A program made the translations under genes and the position numbers. From Costertonia aggregata (lineage in GTDB: Bacteria; Bacteroidota; Bacteroidia; Flavobacteriales; Flavobacteriaceae), in NCBI RefSeq assembly GCF_013402795.1, contig NZ_CP058595.1:2327848-2391847 (forward strand): 64,000 nt of DNA. The letters run 5' to 3'. The first letter of the stretch is position 1, and every line of letters begins with the position of its first letter. Positions 8,295-17,321 of the stretch are shown in pieces. Under the pieces are notes generated by a model. It had not been told where the DNA came from. It made no database searches and saw only the letters and a list, made by a program, of their open reading frames with translations.

Positions 8295-8900
8295 ATGAAA
8301 AGACTATTTAGAAATAGTTTTAAAAGCATTGCCATGGTATCTTCTATGGCAATGCTTTTTTTATGCTGCACCGACAACTATGAAAGGGTAGGGGAAGAGG
8401 CAAAAAAAACTATTTATCCACAAGGGGTGGCCCAAAATTTTAAATTGACCTATACCGAGATGCCCGAGAAGCTGGAAAGTGAAGCTATAGATTCCTCAAA
8501 AGTGGTAGCGGTACTCACCAGCCCTATAAGCGAGGATTTCGAAAACCTACGTTTTAAGCATCAAACGTTTCCCGAGGGGCTACAAATAGATTTTTACAAT
8601 GAAAAGGGCGAAAAAACGGTAATAAAGGCAGATTATGGTATTTCGTATTCTATTACCAATTTGATAGATTTACGGGGAAACGTGGTCATTGATAGTCACG
8701 ATGGCAAAAAACTCGAAGCCCCACAGATATATTGGGACAGAAGCAATGAGTGGATCTTCACCCAAGAGAAATTCAAATATACCAACCCGGAGGACGGCAC
8801 GGTAATGGATGGGGAAGGAATGGACTTTAACAGGGATTTTACCTTCTTCAATGCCCATAAAACCTACGGATTAATGATGATTAAAGAAGAATTGGAATGA
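8295..8900 (+). CDS. lptC: LPS export protein LptC
   Basis: A 201-residue protein of the LptC family, the periplasmic bridge that carries lipopolysaccharide from the LptBFG transporter to LptA. The N-terminus is lipoprotein-like (AMLFLCC) instead of a simple membrane anchor, a common Bacteroidota variant. The body has the beta-jellyroll pattern of LptC: KTVIKADYGISY, NLIDLRGNVVIDS and the EWIFTQEKF strand, ending with the conserved GEGMDFNRDFTFF segment. The next gene starts inside its stop (ATGA). A matching lptE gene lies at 43917-44435. Confidence 0.88.
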   Translation: MKRLFRNSFKSIAMVSSMAMLFLCCTDNYERVGEEAKKTIYPQGVAQNFKLTYTEMPEKLESEAIDSSKVVAVLTSPISEDFENLRFKHQTFPEGLQIDFYNEKGEKTVIKADYGISYSITNLIDLRGNVVIDSHDGKKLEAPQIYWDRSNEWIFTQEKFKYTNPEDGTVMDGEGMDFNRDFTFFNAHKTYGLMMIKEELE

Positions 8901-9100
8901 TTAAAATTTTAAAATATACCGAATATCTATATTTGGCGGTTGCCATTGCGTCAATTTATAAAATAATCACGCTTTGGGGCGTGGCCCAACAAGAAACTTA
9001 TATATTTATTTTTTTCGCAGTAATTTCCATCGCCATGTTTTTGTTTCGCAGAAATTACAGAAGAAAGTTCGAAAAACGAAAACAGGACAATCAAAATTAA
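8897..9100 (+). CDS. Small two-helix membrane protein downstream of lptC
   Basis: A 67-residue protein with two membrane helices (about residues 9-27 and 32-50) and a very basic C-terminal tail. The ATG overlaps the lptC stop by 4 bases (ATGA), strong evidence of translational coupling. I do not recognise a named family. Its constant-looking place between lptC and the CBS-domain membrane protein suggests an envelope role, which is inference. Confidence 0.72.
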   Translation: MIKILKYTEYLYLAVAIASIYKIITLWGVAQQETYIFIFFAVISIAMFLFRRNYRRKFEKRKQDNQN

Positions 9101-9103
9101 ACC

Positions 9104-10393
9104 TTGGAGGCCACCGTCATCATTATCGTTTTATCGTTATTGCTTTCCGCCTTTTTTTCAGGTATGGAAATCGCATTTATTTCGGCCAACAAAATACATA
9201 TTGAAATAGAGAAAAAACAAGAAGGTTTTTTGGCGAAAGTCCTTACCCGGCTCACTAAAAAGCCTTCCAAGTTTATTGCCACCATGCTTATTGGCAACAA
9301 TATTGCCTTAGTGGTCTATGGTTTGTTCATGGGTGACCTTCTCATGAAATGGTTTATGGGGTTTTTGCCATCAAACAGTGAGTTCATTACCATTTTATTG
9401 ACCGATTTTAGCCTTTTGGCGCAAACCATAATTTCTACTTTGATTATTCTGCTTACTGCGGAATTTTTACCAAAAGTGCTTTTTCAAATCTATTCGAACA
9501 CACTTCTAAAAGTACTGGCCGTACCGGCATATGTATTTTACGTTTTGTTCTCTTTTATTTCGGATTTTGTGATCAAGGTGTCGGATTTTATCCTTAAAGC
9601 TTTTTTTAGGACCGATGGTGATGAGGTTCAACTGGCCTTCAGTAAAATGGAACTCGGCGATTACATTACCGAACAAATGGAAACCGTGGAAGAAGAGGAT
9701 GTGGTAGACTCCGAAATACAGATTTTTCAGAACGCATTGGAATTTTCGGCGGTCAAGGCCAGGGAAGTCATGGTACCACGAACAGAGATTACGGCCGTTG
9801 AAATGGATGAAACACCAAAAAACCTTGCTAAGCTGTTCACTGAAACCGGGTATTCCAAAATACTGGTCTATAAGGACACGATTGATGAGATAATAGGTTA
9901 CATACACTCCTACGAACTCTTTAAAAAACCCAAGACCATAAAAAGCATCTTACTTCCCGTAGAGTTTGTGCCCGAAACTATGCTCATACACGATATATTG
10001 AATTTGCTTACCAAAAAACGAAAGAGTATCGCCGTGGTTTTGGACGAGTACGGCGGTACTTCGGGAATTATGACCGTTGAGGATATCGTAGAGGAGCTTT
10101 TTGGGGAAATCGAGGACGAGCACGATACCACTGATTTGTTGGAAGAGCAGTTAGAAGACGGTAAATATAAGTTTTCGGCCAGGTTAGAGGTGGATTATAT
10201 CAATGAGAATTATAAGCTAGAACTACCGGAAAGTGAGGAATATGGTACTCTTGGCGGTTTTATCGTAAGCGAAACGGGAGAAATTCCCGAACAGGATGCC
10301 GAAATTAAAATTGATAATTTTCTGTTTACCATACTCGAAGTATCAAATACTAAAATAGATTTGGTCTCACTTGAAATATTGGAAAAAGAATAA
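9104..10393 (+). CDS. CNNM/CorC-type membrane protein with CBS domains (hemolysin family)
   Basis: A 429-residue inner-membrane protein. Order of domains: DUF21/CNNM with four membrane segments (1-160, beginning IIIVLSLLLSAFFSGMEIAF), a tandem CBS pair (about 200-330, including EVMVPRTEI and DEYGGTSGIMTVEDI), and a C-terminal CorC/HlyC domain (about 345-425). The family takes part in divalent cation (Mg/Co) transport or resistance, though the older name hemolysin persists. The start is the TTG at 9104, 3 bases after the preceding stop; the next Met lies inside the first helix, so TTG is the only sensible start. Confidence 0.93.
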   Translation: MEATVIIIVLSLLLSAFFSGMEIAFISANKIHIEIEKKQEGFLAKVLTRLTKKPSKFIATMLIGNNIALVVYGLFMGDLLMKWFMGFLPSNSEFITILLTDFSLLAQTIISTLIILLTAEFLPKVLFQIYSNTLLKVLAVPAYVFYVLFSFISDFVIKVSDFILKAFFRTDGDEVQLAFSKMELGDYITEQMETVEEEDVVDSEIQIFQNALEFSAVKAREVMVPRTEITAVEMDETPKNLAKLFTETGYSKILVYKDTIDEIIGYIHSYELFKKPKTIKSILLPVEFVPETMLIHDILNLLTKKRKSIAVVLDEYGGTSGIMTVEDIVEELFGEIEDEHDTTDLLEEQLEDGKYKFSARLEVDYINENYKLELPESEEYGTLGGFIVSETGEIPEQDAEIKIDNFLFTILEVSNTKIDLVSLEILEKE

Positions 10394-10484
10394 GTAGGCA
10401 AAGCTTTGTGGATAGGGCTTTTTTAGTTTTTATTATTTCAATTAAAATGGTAATTTCGCCAACTGATTTTAAACAAACCCTATA

Positions 10485-12605
10485 ATGGCAATTTTAGAGA
10501 ATATTAGAAAACGGACGACTGTCCTTATATTGATTATTGGCCTTGCTTTATTTGCATTTGTGATTTCCGGCATCTTTTCAAGTCAAGATTTTGCGGGAGG
10601 TAAAGTAGGTTCTTCCGTAGCCGAAATCAATGGTGACGAGATTTCCATAGATGATTTTAGGAGAAAAGTAGAGACGGCCTCTAGAAGGTTTGGACCTAAT
10701 GCATCCAACATGCAGGTGGTAAACAATGTATGGGATCAAGAAGTACGCAGCACGGTACTTGGGCAGCAATTTGAAGATTTGGGTATCGATATAGAACAGG
10801 ACCAGATTATAAATTTCATCAAACAAAATCCGGGTTATAGTCAAAATCCACAATTTCAAAATGAAAATGGTGTTTTTGATGAGAATAAGTTCCGTCAGTT
10901 TTTGAACGATTTAAAAACAAATGCCCCTGCTCAATATGAGTTATGGTTACAAGATGAGGCCAATATCATTCAAAGTGCCAAAGAGCAAACCTATTTTAAT
11001 TTGATAAAGGCTGGTGTCGGTGCTACTTTAAAAGAAGGGGAGCTTGAGTATAAGTTAGCCAATGATAAAGTGGATATCAAGTATGTCAGAGTGCCTTACA
11101 CCGCTATCCCCGACAGTTCAATTACGGTCACCAAAGCTGAAATAGCCGATTATATCAAAGCGCACAAAAATGATTTTGAACAAGAAGCTTCACGCGACAT
11201 ACGTTTTGTGTATTTTGAAGAAAAACCATCGGCTGAAGATGAGACGGCCGTTAAAGAATCCATCGTAAAATTAATGAATCCAACAATAGAGTATAATGAG
11301 TCCAAAGGTGCCAACGATACTATCGTAGGGTTTAAGAATACGACCGATGTTGCCGCTTTCTTGGATAGAAACTCCGATATTAAGTTTGATACCATATACA
11401 AAGCAAAAAAAGCGTTGCCAGCTAAATTTGCCGATACCCTAATGAACCTCCGAGTTGGCGAGACTTTTGGTCCGTATAGGGATGGCGATTACTTCAAAAT
11501 TTCAAGAATGATGGGCAGAAAGGCAAATGGTTCGGTAAAGGCCAGTCACATCCTCATTTCCTACGAAGGAGCCGAAAGGGCGAATCCCCAAGTAAAAAGA
11601 ACCAAGGAAGAGGCTGAGGAAAAAGCCAACGAACTTCTAAAGGAAGCTAAAAAGACCGATGCCGTCTTCACTACTTTGGCCAGGGAGAATTCAGATGGTC
11701 CATCAGCTTCCAAAGGAGGTGATTTGGGCTATTTTCAAGAAGGTGTAATGACACCCAAATTCAATGATTTTGCATTTGGCAACGAGGAAGGCCATGTTGG
11801 TTTGGTTGAAACAGAATTTGGATATCATATCGTCAAGGTCGACGATAAGGAAGATATTGTTCAGATAGCTACATTGGCCAGGGAATTGGAAGCCTCTGAG
11901 GCTACCACCAACGCACTGTTTACCGATGCCACCCAATTTGAGTCCAAGGTAAAGGAAAACTCTGGCCAGTTTGCCGAAATCGCAAAAGAAAATGAATATG
12001 TTGTGCGCCCGGTAAACAAAATAAAGGCAATGGATGAAAATCTTCCCGGGTTGGGGGCACAGCGTGCAGTAGTACAATGGGCCTTTAACGAGGATACCAA
12101 GGTAGGGGATATAAAACGATTCAATATAAATAACGGTTATGCCATCGTGCAGCTTACCGCTACATATGCCAAGGGAGTTATGTCGGTAGAAGACGCTTCC
12201 GCCAGCGTACTTCCCAAAATACGAAAGGAAAGAAAGGCCGAGCAGATTATTAGTGCGAATACAGGAAAAAGTATAGAAGCATACGCCAAAGACAATAATG
12301 TATCTCTCTCCAATGCTTCTGCGTTGACAGTAAAATCGCCAACAATTCCCGGAGCTGGTAGGGAACCTGCCGTTGTGGGAACTGCTTTCGCTATGCAGGA
12401 AGGGGCGACTTCTAAACTTATTGAGGGCGAGACAGGCGTATTTATGGTAACGGTAACGAAAAAGGAAGAAGCGATTAAACTGGATAATTACAGTACGTAT
12501 GCCAATACATTACGTTCATCTGGCGCGGCAAGAGTGAATTCTGCCGTGTATAATGCTTTGAAAGAAGCTGCCGAAATTGAAGATAATAGGGCAACTTTCT
12601 ATTAA
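10485..12605 (+). CDS. ppiD: PpiD-like peptidyl-prolyl isomerase, membrane anchored
   Basis: A 706-residue chaperone with one N-terminal membrane helix (about residues 13-33) and a periplasmic part: a SurA-N-like domain, then a parvulin rotamase domain at about 345-455 (KASHILISYEG, FTTLARENSDGPSASKGGDLGYF, FGYHIVKV), then a long helical C-terminal part. It assists folding of outer-membrane and secreted proteins. It follows the CNNM gene by 91 bases. The preceding bases 10452-10459 read TAATTTCG, a near match to TAnnTTTG, so a separate promoter is possible. Confidence 0.93.
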   Translation: MAILENIRKRTTVLILIIGLALFAFVISGIFSSQDFAGGKVGSSVAEINGDEISIDDFRRKVETASRRFGPNASNMQVVNNVWDQEVRSTVLGQQFEDLGIDIEQDQIINFIKQNPGYSQNPQFQNENGVFDENKFRQFLNDLKTNAPAQYELWLQDEANIIQSAKEQTYFNLIKAGVGATLKEGELEYKLANDKVDIKYVRVPYTAIPDSSITVTKAEIADYIKAHKNDFEQEASRDIRFVYFEEKPSAEDETAVKESIVKLMNPTIEYNESKGANDTIVGFKNTTDVAAFLDRNSDIKFDTIYKAKKALPAKFADTLMNLRVGETFGPYRDGDYFKISRMMGRKANGSVKASHILISYEGAERANPQVKRTKEEAEEKANELLKEAKKTDAVFTTLARENSDGPSASKGGDLGYFQEGVMTPKFNDFAFGNEEGHVGLVETEFGYHIVKVDDKEDIVQIATLARELEASEATTNALFTDATQFESKVKENSGQFAEIAKENEYVVRPVNKIKAMDENLPGLGAQRAVVQWAFNEDTKVGDIKRFNINNGYAIVQLTATYAKGVMSVEDASASVLPKIRKERKAEQIISANTGKSIEAYAKDNNVSLSNASALTVKSPTIPGAGREPAVVGTAFAMQEGATSKLIEGETGVFMVTVTKKEEAIKLDNYSTYANTLRSSGAARVNSAVYNALKEAAEIEDNRATFY

Positions 12606-12639
12606 CTGACTTCATTGGAATTCTTCTTGCCCCAAGAAA

Positions 12640-12662
12640 GATATTACCATGAGGGTAATATC
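12640..12662. terminator. Nine-base inverted repeat spanning the end of the GHMP kinase gene
   Basis: GATATTACC and GGTAATATC are separated by five bases and overlap the last codons of the minus-strand gene in the gap between two convergent genes. A short T run follows on the minus strand (TTTCTT). It may be a weak bidirectional terminator. Confidence 0.4.
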
Positions 12663-13561
12663 ATTTCAGAATACGGGACAATGGTCATAAACCCCTTGGA
12701 TTTAAAATATTCAGGGGTTTTTTCGTTTCCAGTGGCCAAGATGAAATCCCCGCCCCAAGCCCCAAGGCTCTTAATGGCCCCATCTTGGTAATCGGAAAAT
12801 AGTGATTCTTTGATGTTAGGAATATTCAAGATTTGGGAGAGTGATTTTTCATGCTTCAACATTAATTCCTCAAATTCGGACAGCTCTTTACACAAAATAA
12901 CCTTCGATGTGATTTCAGAAATTGTGGTAACCAACTTTTTTGTATCAAAAGCCTGATTTTTATATTTTGCGATTCCTTCTCTACTGTTCTGTTTTTTGTT
13001 TAAATAGACAAAAAACAAGCTATCCCGAAAAGAGGGGTAAAAAGCTATTTTCTCAACTATTGGCTCGGAATTTATAAGCTGATAGGTAATCGGGGTGTCG
13101 TGCTTTGCGCAAGCAACATCATAACCACTTCCCGAGAAGGCATTCCGTAAAAGAGTGTAAGCATCTATATTTGCCCATTGGGCGACGTTGTTGATCAACG
13201 TGGAAGATGAACCCAACCCCCAATCCCTAGGAAAATTTAGTTTGGTTTCAACGGTACAACCTCCCGTGTTCTTTAAAAAAGAAGTATTTAGTGTATTGGC
13301 TTCGGTAAGTATTTTAGCCAGTATCCGGGAAATATCGGTATCGCTTGATGCTATTTCTCGAAGCGAATTGGTTTCAAAAATTCCCTCGAACCAAACATTC
13401 CCCCTATCATCTAAACTTTTCCATATGATTTGCTGCGTATGGTTTTCGGATACTTTGAGGTGTTGGCCGTATTTAGTGGGCAATCCCAAGCTCAGTGCAC
13501 CGTCCAATACAGCATATTCGCCAGTCAAAAGTAGTTTGCCGTTACTGTAGAATTCTTTCAT
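12644..13561 (-). CDS. GYDIA-type GHMP kinase (mevalonate pathway)
   Basis: A 305-residue GHMP-superfamily kinase. The N-terminus KLLLTGEYAVLDGA is the substrate/ribosomal-S5-like strand, LGSSSTL (about residues 117-123) is the ATP-binding glycine loop, and SGSGYDVACA replaces the GYDIA signature that names the Bacteroidota family. It probably phosphorylates an intermediate of the mevalonate route to isoprenoids. It overlaps the HMG-CoA reductase gene by 4 bases (ATGA), so the two are co-translated, which supports a mevalonate role. Whether the substrate is mevalonate, phosphomevalonate or another compound cannot be told from sequence. Confidence 0.88.
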   Translation of the reverse strand: MKEFYSNGKLLLTGEYAVLDGALSLGLPTKYGQHLKVSENHTQQIIWKSLDDRGNVWFEGIFETNSLREIASSDTDISRILAKILTEANTLNTSFLKNTGGCTVETKLNFPRDWGLGSSSTLINNVAQWANIDAYTLLRNAFSGSGYDVACAKHDTPITYQLINSEPIVEKIAFYPSFRDSLFFVYLNKKQNSREGIAKYKNQAFDTKKLVTTISEITSKVILCKELSEFEELMLKHEKSLSQILNIPNIKESLFSDYQDGAIKSLGAWGGDFILATGNEKTPEYFKSKGFMTIVPYSEMILPSW

Positions 13562-14880
13562 TTCCTTATCGCATCAAAGGCGGCCACAACCGCGCTGTGG
13601 GTAACGGTATTTTTTTTAAAATGCTCTATCAACGCTTCTTTTTCGGATGCGGTAGCCTCCAATTGATTAAGGATGTTCAACAGATGCATTTTCATATGGC
13701 CTTCTTGAATACCAGTTGTTACCAGAGAACGTACCGCGGCAAAATTTTGTGCCAATCCGGCCACGGCAACGATTTGCATCAAATCTTTTGCCGATGGTTT
13801 TCCCAATATCTCCAATGCCAATTTTACCAAAGGGTGCAGACTTGTAAGTCCGCCAACGGTGCCCAACGCCAAGGGTATCTCGATCCAAAACGTGAAGACC
13901 CCGTTTTTTACGTGGGCATGGGTCAGGCTTGTGTAATGGCCATCTTTTGCGGCATACGCATGAACGCCCGCCTCAACTGCCCTAAAATCGTTCCCAGTGG
14001 CCAATACAACGGCGTCTATACCGTTCATGATGCCCTTATTGTGTGTGACGGCCCTGTGTGGCTCTATTTTGGCAATTTCAACCGCCCTGACCATTTTTTC
14101 GGCAAAAGCTTCAGAAGATAGGGTTTCGCTTACGTTGAGTTCGGAAATGGGGCAGCTAACTTCGGCACGCACCAAACAATTGGGTACGTAATTGCTAAGA
14201 ATGCTCATTACGATTTCTATATTCTTCTCTTCATCGGAAAACGAAGAAAAACCCTTTGCTTCGGTCTTGAATGTTTGTGCAAATTGTTCCAAGCACGAAT
14301 TTATAAAATTGGCGCCCATCGCGTCCATGGTTTCGAACGTACAGTGCAATTGGTAGTAGTCATCTAATTTCTTGGTCTTGTCCCTTAATTCGATATTCGT
14401 AATCCCCCCGCCACGCTTTTCCATATTTTTGGTAATGGCCAAGGTATCGGAAAGTAGCTTGGGTTTAATTAGGTCAAAGTACTTTTGGAGCTTCTCCTTG
14501 TCCCCCTTGTACACAAAATGTACTTGGCCTATTTTTTCGGTATTTAATACCGTAGTTTTAAAACCACCCTTATGCAACCAAAATTTTGCGGCTTTGCTCG
14601 CTGCGGCAACGACCGAACTTTCTTCTATCGCCATAGGTATAGCATACAACTTGTCGTTGATCAAGAAGTTGGGTGCAATGCCCAAGGGTAAATAGTAGTT
14701 GGTAAGCGTGTTCTCTATAAATTCGTCATGAAGTTTTTGCAGCTTTTCATCAGAATTCCAATACCGTTTTATCGTGCGTATTGTCTCGGCCGTATCGTGG
14801 GTATAATTTTTGGCTATCCAATCTATTTTTTCATCTTTGGAAAGTTTGGAAAATCCCTCAACAGGAGTAATCATAAGCAT
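13558..14880 (-). CDS. mvaA: Hydroxymethylglutaryl-CoA reductase, class II
   Basis: A 440-residue class II (degradative-type) HMG-CoA reductase. Catalytic and binding segments are AIEESSVVAAAS (catalytic Glu), VTHNKGIMNGIDAVVLATGND (active-site Lys and Asp), MDAMGANFIN (nucleotide-binding) and DGHYTSLTHAHV. Class II enzymes were first known from mevalonate degradation, but in this phylum they serve the biosynthetic mevalonate pathway. An upstream start at 14979 would add 33 hydrophobic residues unlike the family; I choose the ATG at 14878-14880, with 14874 as an alternative. It is the first gene of a two-gene unit with the GHMP kinase. Confidence 0.94.
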   Translation of the reverse strand: MLMITPVEGFSKLSKDEKIDWIAKNYTHDTAETIRTIKRYWNSDEKLQKLHDEFIENTLTNYYLPLGIAPNFLINDKLYAIPMAIEESSVVAAASKAAKFWLHKGGFKTTVLNTEKIGQVHFVYKGDKEKLQKYFDLIKPKLLSDTLAITKNMEKRGGGITNIELRDKTKKLDDYYQLHCTFETMDAMGANFINSCLEQFAQTFKTEAKGFSSFSDEEKNIEIVMSILSNYVPNCLVRAEVSCPISELNVSETLSSEAFAEKMVRAVEIAKIEPHRAVTHNKGIMNGIDAVVLATGNDFRAVEAGVHAYAAKDGHYTSLTHAHVKNGVFTFWIEIPLALGTVGGLTSLHPLVKLALEILGKPSAKDLMQIVAVAGLAQNFAAVRSLVTTGIQEGHMKMHLLNILNQLEATASEKEALIEHFKKNTVTHSAVVAAFDAIRK

Positions 14881-15038
14881 TTGGTTTGTGACCTCAAAGA
14901 TAGGTATAAAGCAAATAAATAACAGTGCCGCGCCCGTTTGTGAACTCGCTTGATATATATTGCAATATTTTAAGTCCAAAGTTTATTTTTTAGTCAAATT
15001 ATTAGTAAACTTGAAGGTTTTAAACAAAATTTTGCGAA

Positions 15039-17270
15039 TTGATGAAAAAATCGAATATTTTACTTATTCTTCTGGTTGGATTTATATCTACTGCCATAGC
15101 CCAAAAAAAGCAAATTACCATTGAGGAAATTTATGGCGGGGCCTTTAGGACCGAAGGTTTGGACGCACTGCGTTCTATGAACAACGGTACACAATATACC
15201 ATCCTTGATTTTGATAGGTCAAATCGTACTTCCAGTATAGATGTTTATGACTATGGTACGCAAGAAAAAGTGAAGACCATAGTATCCTCGGCCGATTTGG
15301 ATGGTGTGCAATATTTTACATCCTATGAGTTTAACGGGGACGAATCGAAAATACTTTTGGCGACCGAGGTCGAATCGATTTTTAGAAGATCTACCTTAGG
15401 TATATACTACGTGTATGACGTGGCATCAAAACAAACGATTAAAATTTCCGATACGAAAATACAAGAACCTACCTTGTCTCCCAGCGGCAAGCAGGTAGCC
15501 TACGTAGCGGACAATAATCTGTTCATTTTTGACCTAACATCAAAAACGACAAAAAAAATGACCGATGATGGTGTAAAGAATAAAATTATAAACGGAGTCA
15601 CTGATTGGGTATATGAAGAAGAATTCGCATTTGTAAAAGCATTTGACTGGAATGCTAACGGAACCAAAATCGCCTTTCTACGTTTTGACGAGACCAATGT
15701 TCCAGAATTTTCCATGGATGTTTATGGGGAGGAACTGTACCAGACCCAACATGTTTTTAAATACCCTAAGGCGGGCGAGGAAAATGCAAAGGTAAGTTTG
15801 CATATGTTGGATGTGAAAACGGGAACCATTTCCAAGGTAGATTTGGGAAACCCGTATTACATACCACGCATCAAATGGATGAACAACCCGGATTTTTTAA
15901 GTGTGCAGACCATTAATCGGCATCAGGACAATCTTAAATTGCATGCCGTGAACGCCAAGAATAATTCGGTTTCATTATTGTTGGAAGAAAAGGATGATGC
16001 TTACATAGATATAACGGATAACTTGACATTCTTGGCCGATGATAGCTTTATATGGACGAGCGAAAAGGATGGTTGGAACCACATTTATCTATATAACGAA
16101 GATGGAAAACTAATGAACCAGATTACCAGGGGCGATTGGGAAGTGACCCAATATTACGGGTACGACCAAAAGCAGGATAGGGTATATTACCAATCTACCG
16201 AGAACGGTTCAATTAATAGGGGCATTTACAGTATCAATTCCAACGGAAAAAACAAAAAAGCCTTAACCGTTGCCGAAGGAACGAATTCAGCCGATTTCAG
16301 TGCCGATTTCACATACTTTATAAATACATATTCAAGTGCTACCGTTCCCCCCAAATATTCACTATATAAGGCACTTACAGGAAAAAAAGTCAAAGATATC
16401 AAAGACAACGCTTCTTTGTTGGATAAATTGAGGGCTTATGAAGTAAGCCCCAAAGAATTTTCTACGATAAATATCAACGGCAACGAGTTGAACATGTATA
16501 TGATCAAACCCTTGGATTTTGATGAAAGCAAGCAATATCCCTTGTTCATGTATCAATACAGCGGACCGGGATCTCAAAATGTATCTAACCGGTGGATGGG
16601 CGCAAATGACTATTGGCACCAGAAATTGGTATCGGAAGGTTACATCGTAGCCTGTGTAGATGGCCGAGGTACAGGTTTTAAGGGACGGGATTTTAAAAAA
16701 GTGACCCAAAAAGAATTGGGCAAGTATGAAGTTCAAGATCAAATCGCAGCTGCGGAAAAACTGAGCGAGCTTCCCTATATCGACGAGAAAAGAACGGGAA
16801 TCTGGGGTTGGAGTTATGGGGGCTTTATGTCTACCAACTGTATTTTAAAGGGGAATGATGTTTTTGAGGCTGCGATTGCCGTTGCTCCCGTGACTTCGTG
16901 GCGCTTTTACGATACAATTTATACAGAACGCTATATGCAGACCCCACAGGAAAACGCAAGTGGGTACGACGAAAACTCCCCTTTAAATTATCCCGAAAGG
17001 CTCAAAGGGGATTATCTTTTGGTGCATGGATCTGGTGATGATAATGTGCACAACCAGAACTCTATGCGTATGGCCGAAGCTTTGATACAGGCCAACAAAC
17101 AGTTTGAATGGGCTATATATCCTGACAAAAACCATGGTATCTATGGCGGTAATACAAGAGTTCATTTGTACAATAAGATGACCAATTTCATCCATGAAAA
17201 CTTACGTGATAGAGAAATTGGGGAAGAATCGGAAAAACCGATGATAGATTCAAAAAAGGTAAAAGGATAA
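15039..17270 (+). CDS. Secreted S9 family dipeptidyl peptidase (DPP4-like)
   Basis: A 743-residue serine peptidase with a signal peptide (LLVGFISTAIAQ), an eight-bladed beta-propeller (about 45-490, including the DPP4 marker DWVYEEEFAF) and a C-terminal alpha/beta hydrolase. The triad is Ser592 in GWSYGG, Asp at 667/668 in HGSGDDNVH, and His699 in KNHGIYGG. The paired glutamates of the propeller segment bind the free N-terminus of substrates, so dipeptides, classically X-Pro, are released from peptides in the periplasm. The POT transporter starts 51 bases after its stop and would import the products. Confidence 0.94.
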   Translation: MMKKSNILLILLVGFISTAIAQKKQITIEEIYGGAFRTEGLDALRSMNNGTQYTILDFDRSNRTSSIDVYDYGTQEKVKTIVSSADLDGVQYFTSYEFNGDESKILLATEVESIFRRSTLGIYYVYDVASKQTIKISDTKIQEPTLSPSGKQVAYVADNNLFIFDLTSKTTKKMTDDGVKNKIINGVTDWVYEEEFAFVKAFDWNANGTKIAFLRFDETNVPEFSMDVYGEELYQTQHVFKYPKAGEENAKVSLHMLDVKTGTISKVDLGNPYYIPRIKWMNNPDFLSVQTINRHQDNLKLHAVNAKNNSVSLLLEEKDDAYIDITDNLTFLADDSFIWTSEKDGWNHIYLYNEDGKLMNQITRGDWEVTQYYGYDQKQDRVYYQSTENGSINRGIYSINSNGKNKKALTVAEGTNSADFSADFTYFINTYSSATVPPKYSLYKALTGKKVKDIKDNASLLDKLRAYEVSPKEFSTININGNELNMYMIKPLDFDESKQYPLFMYQYSGPGSQNVSNRWMGANDYWHQKLVSEGYIVACVDGRGTGFKGRDFKKVTQKELGKYEVQDQIAAAEKLSELPYIDEKRTGIWGWSYGGFMSTNCILKGNDVFEAAIAVAPVTSWRFYDTIYTERYMQTPQENASGYDENSPLNYPERLKGDYLLVHGSGDDNVHNQNSMRMAEALIQANKQFEWAIYPDKNHGIYGGNTRVHLYNKMTNFIHENLRDREIGEESEKPMIDSKKVKG

Positions 17271-17321
17271 ACCCTACCCAGACTAGATATTTTCACATTT
17301 TAAAAACCAACATAAACTTAC

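Noticed and set aside
13495-14121. 208-residue plus-strand open frame opposite the mevalonate genes
   Set aside because: It is antisense to HMG-CoA reductase, which has all its motifs; the translated sequence looks like a shadow frame.
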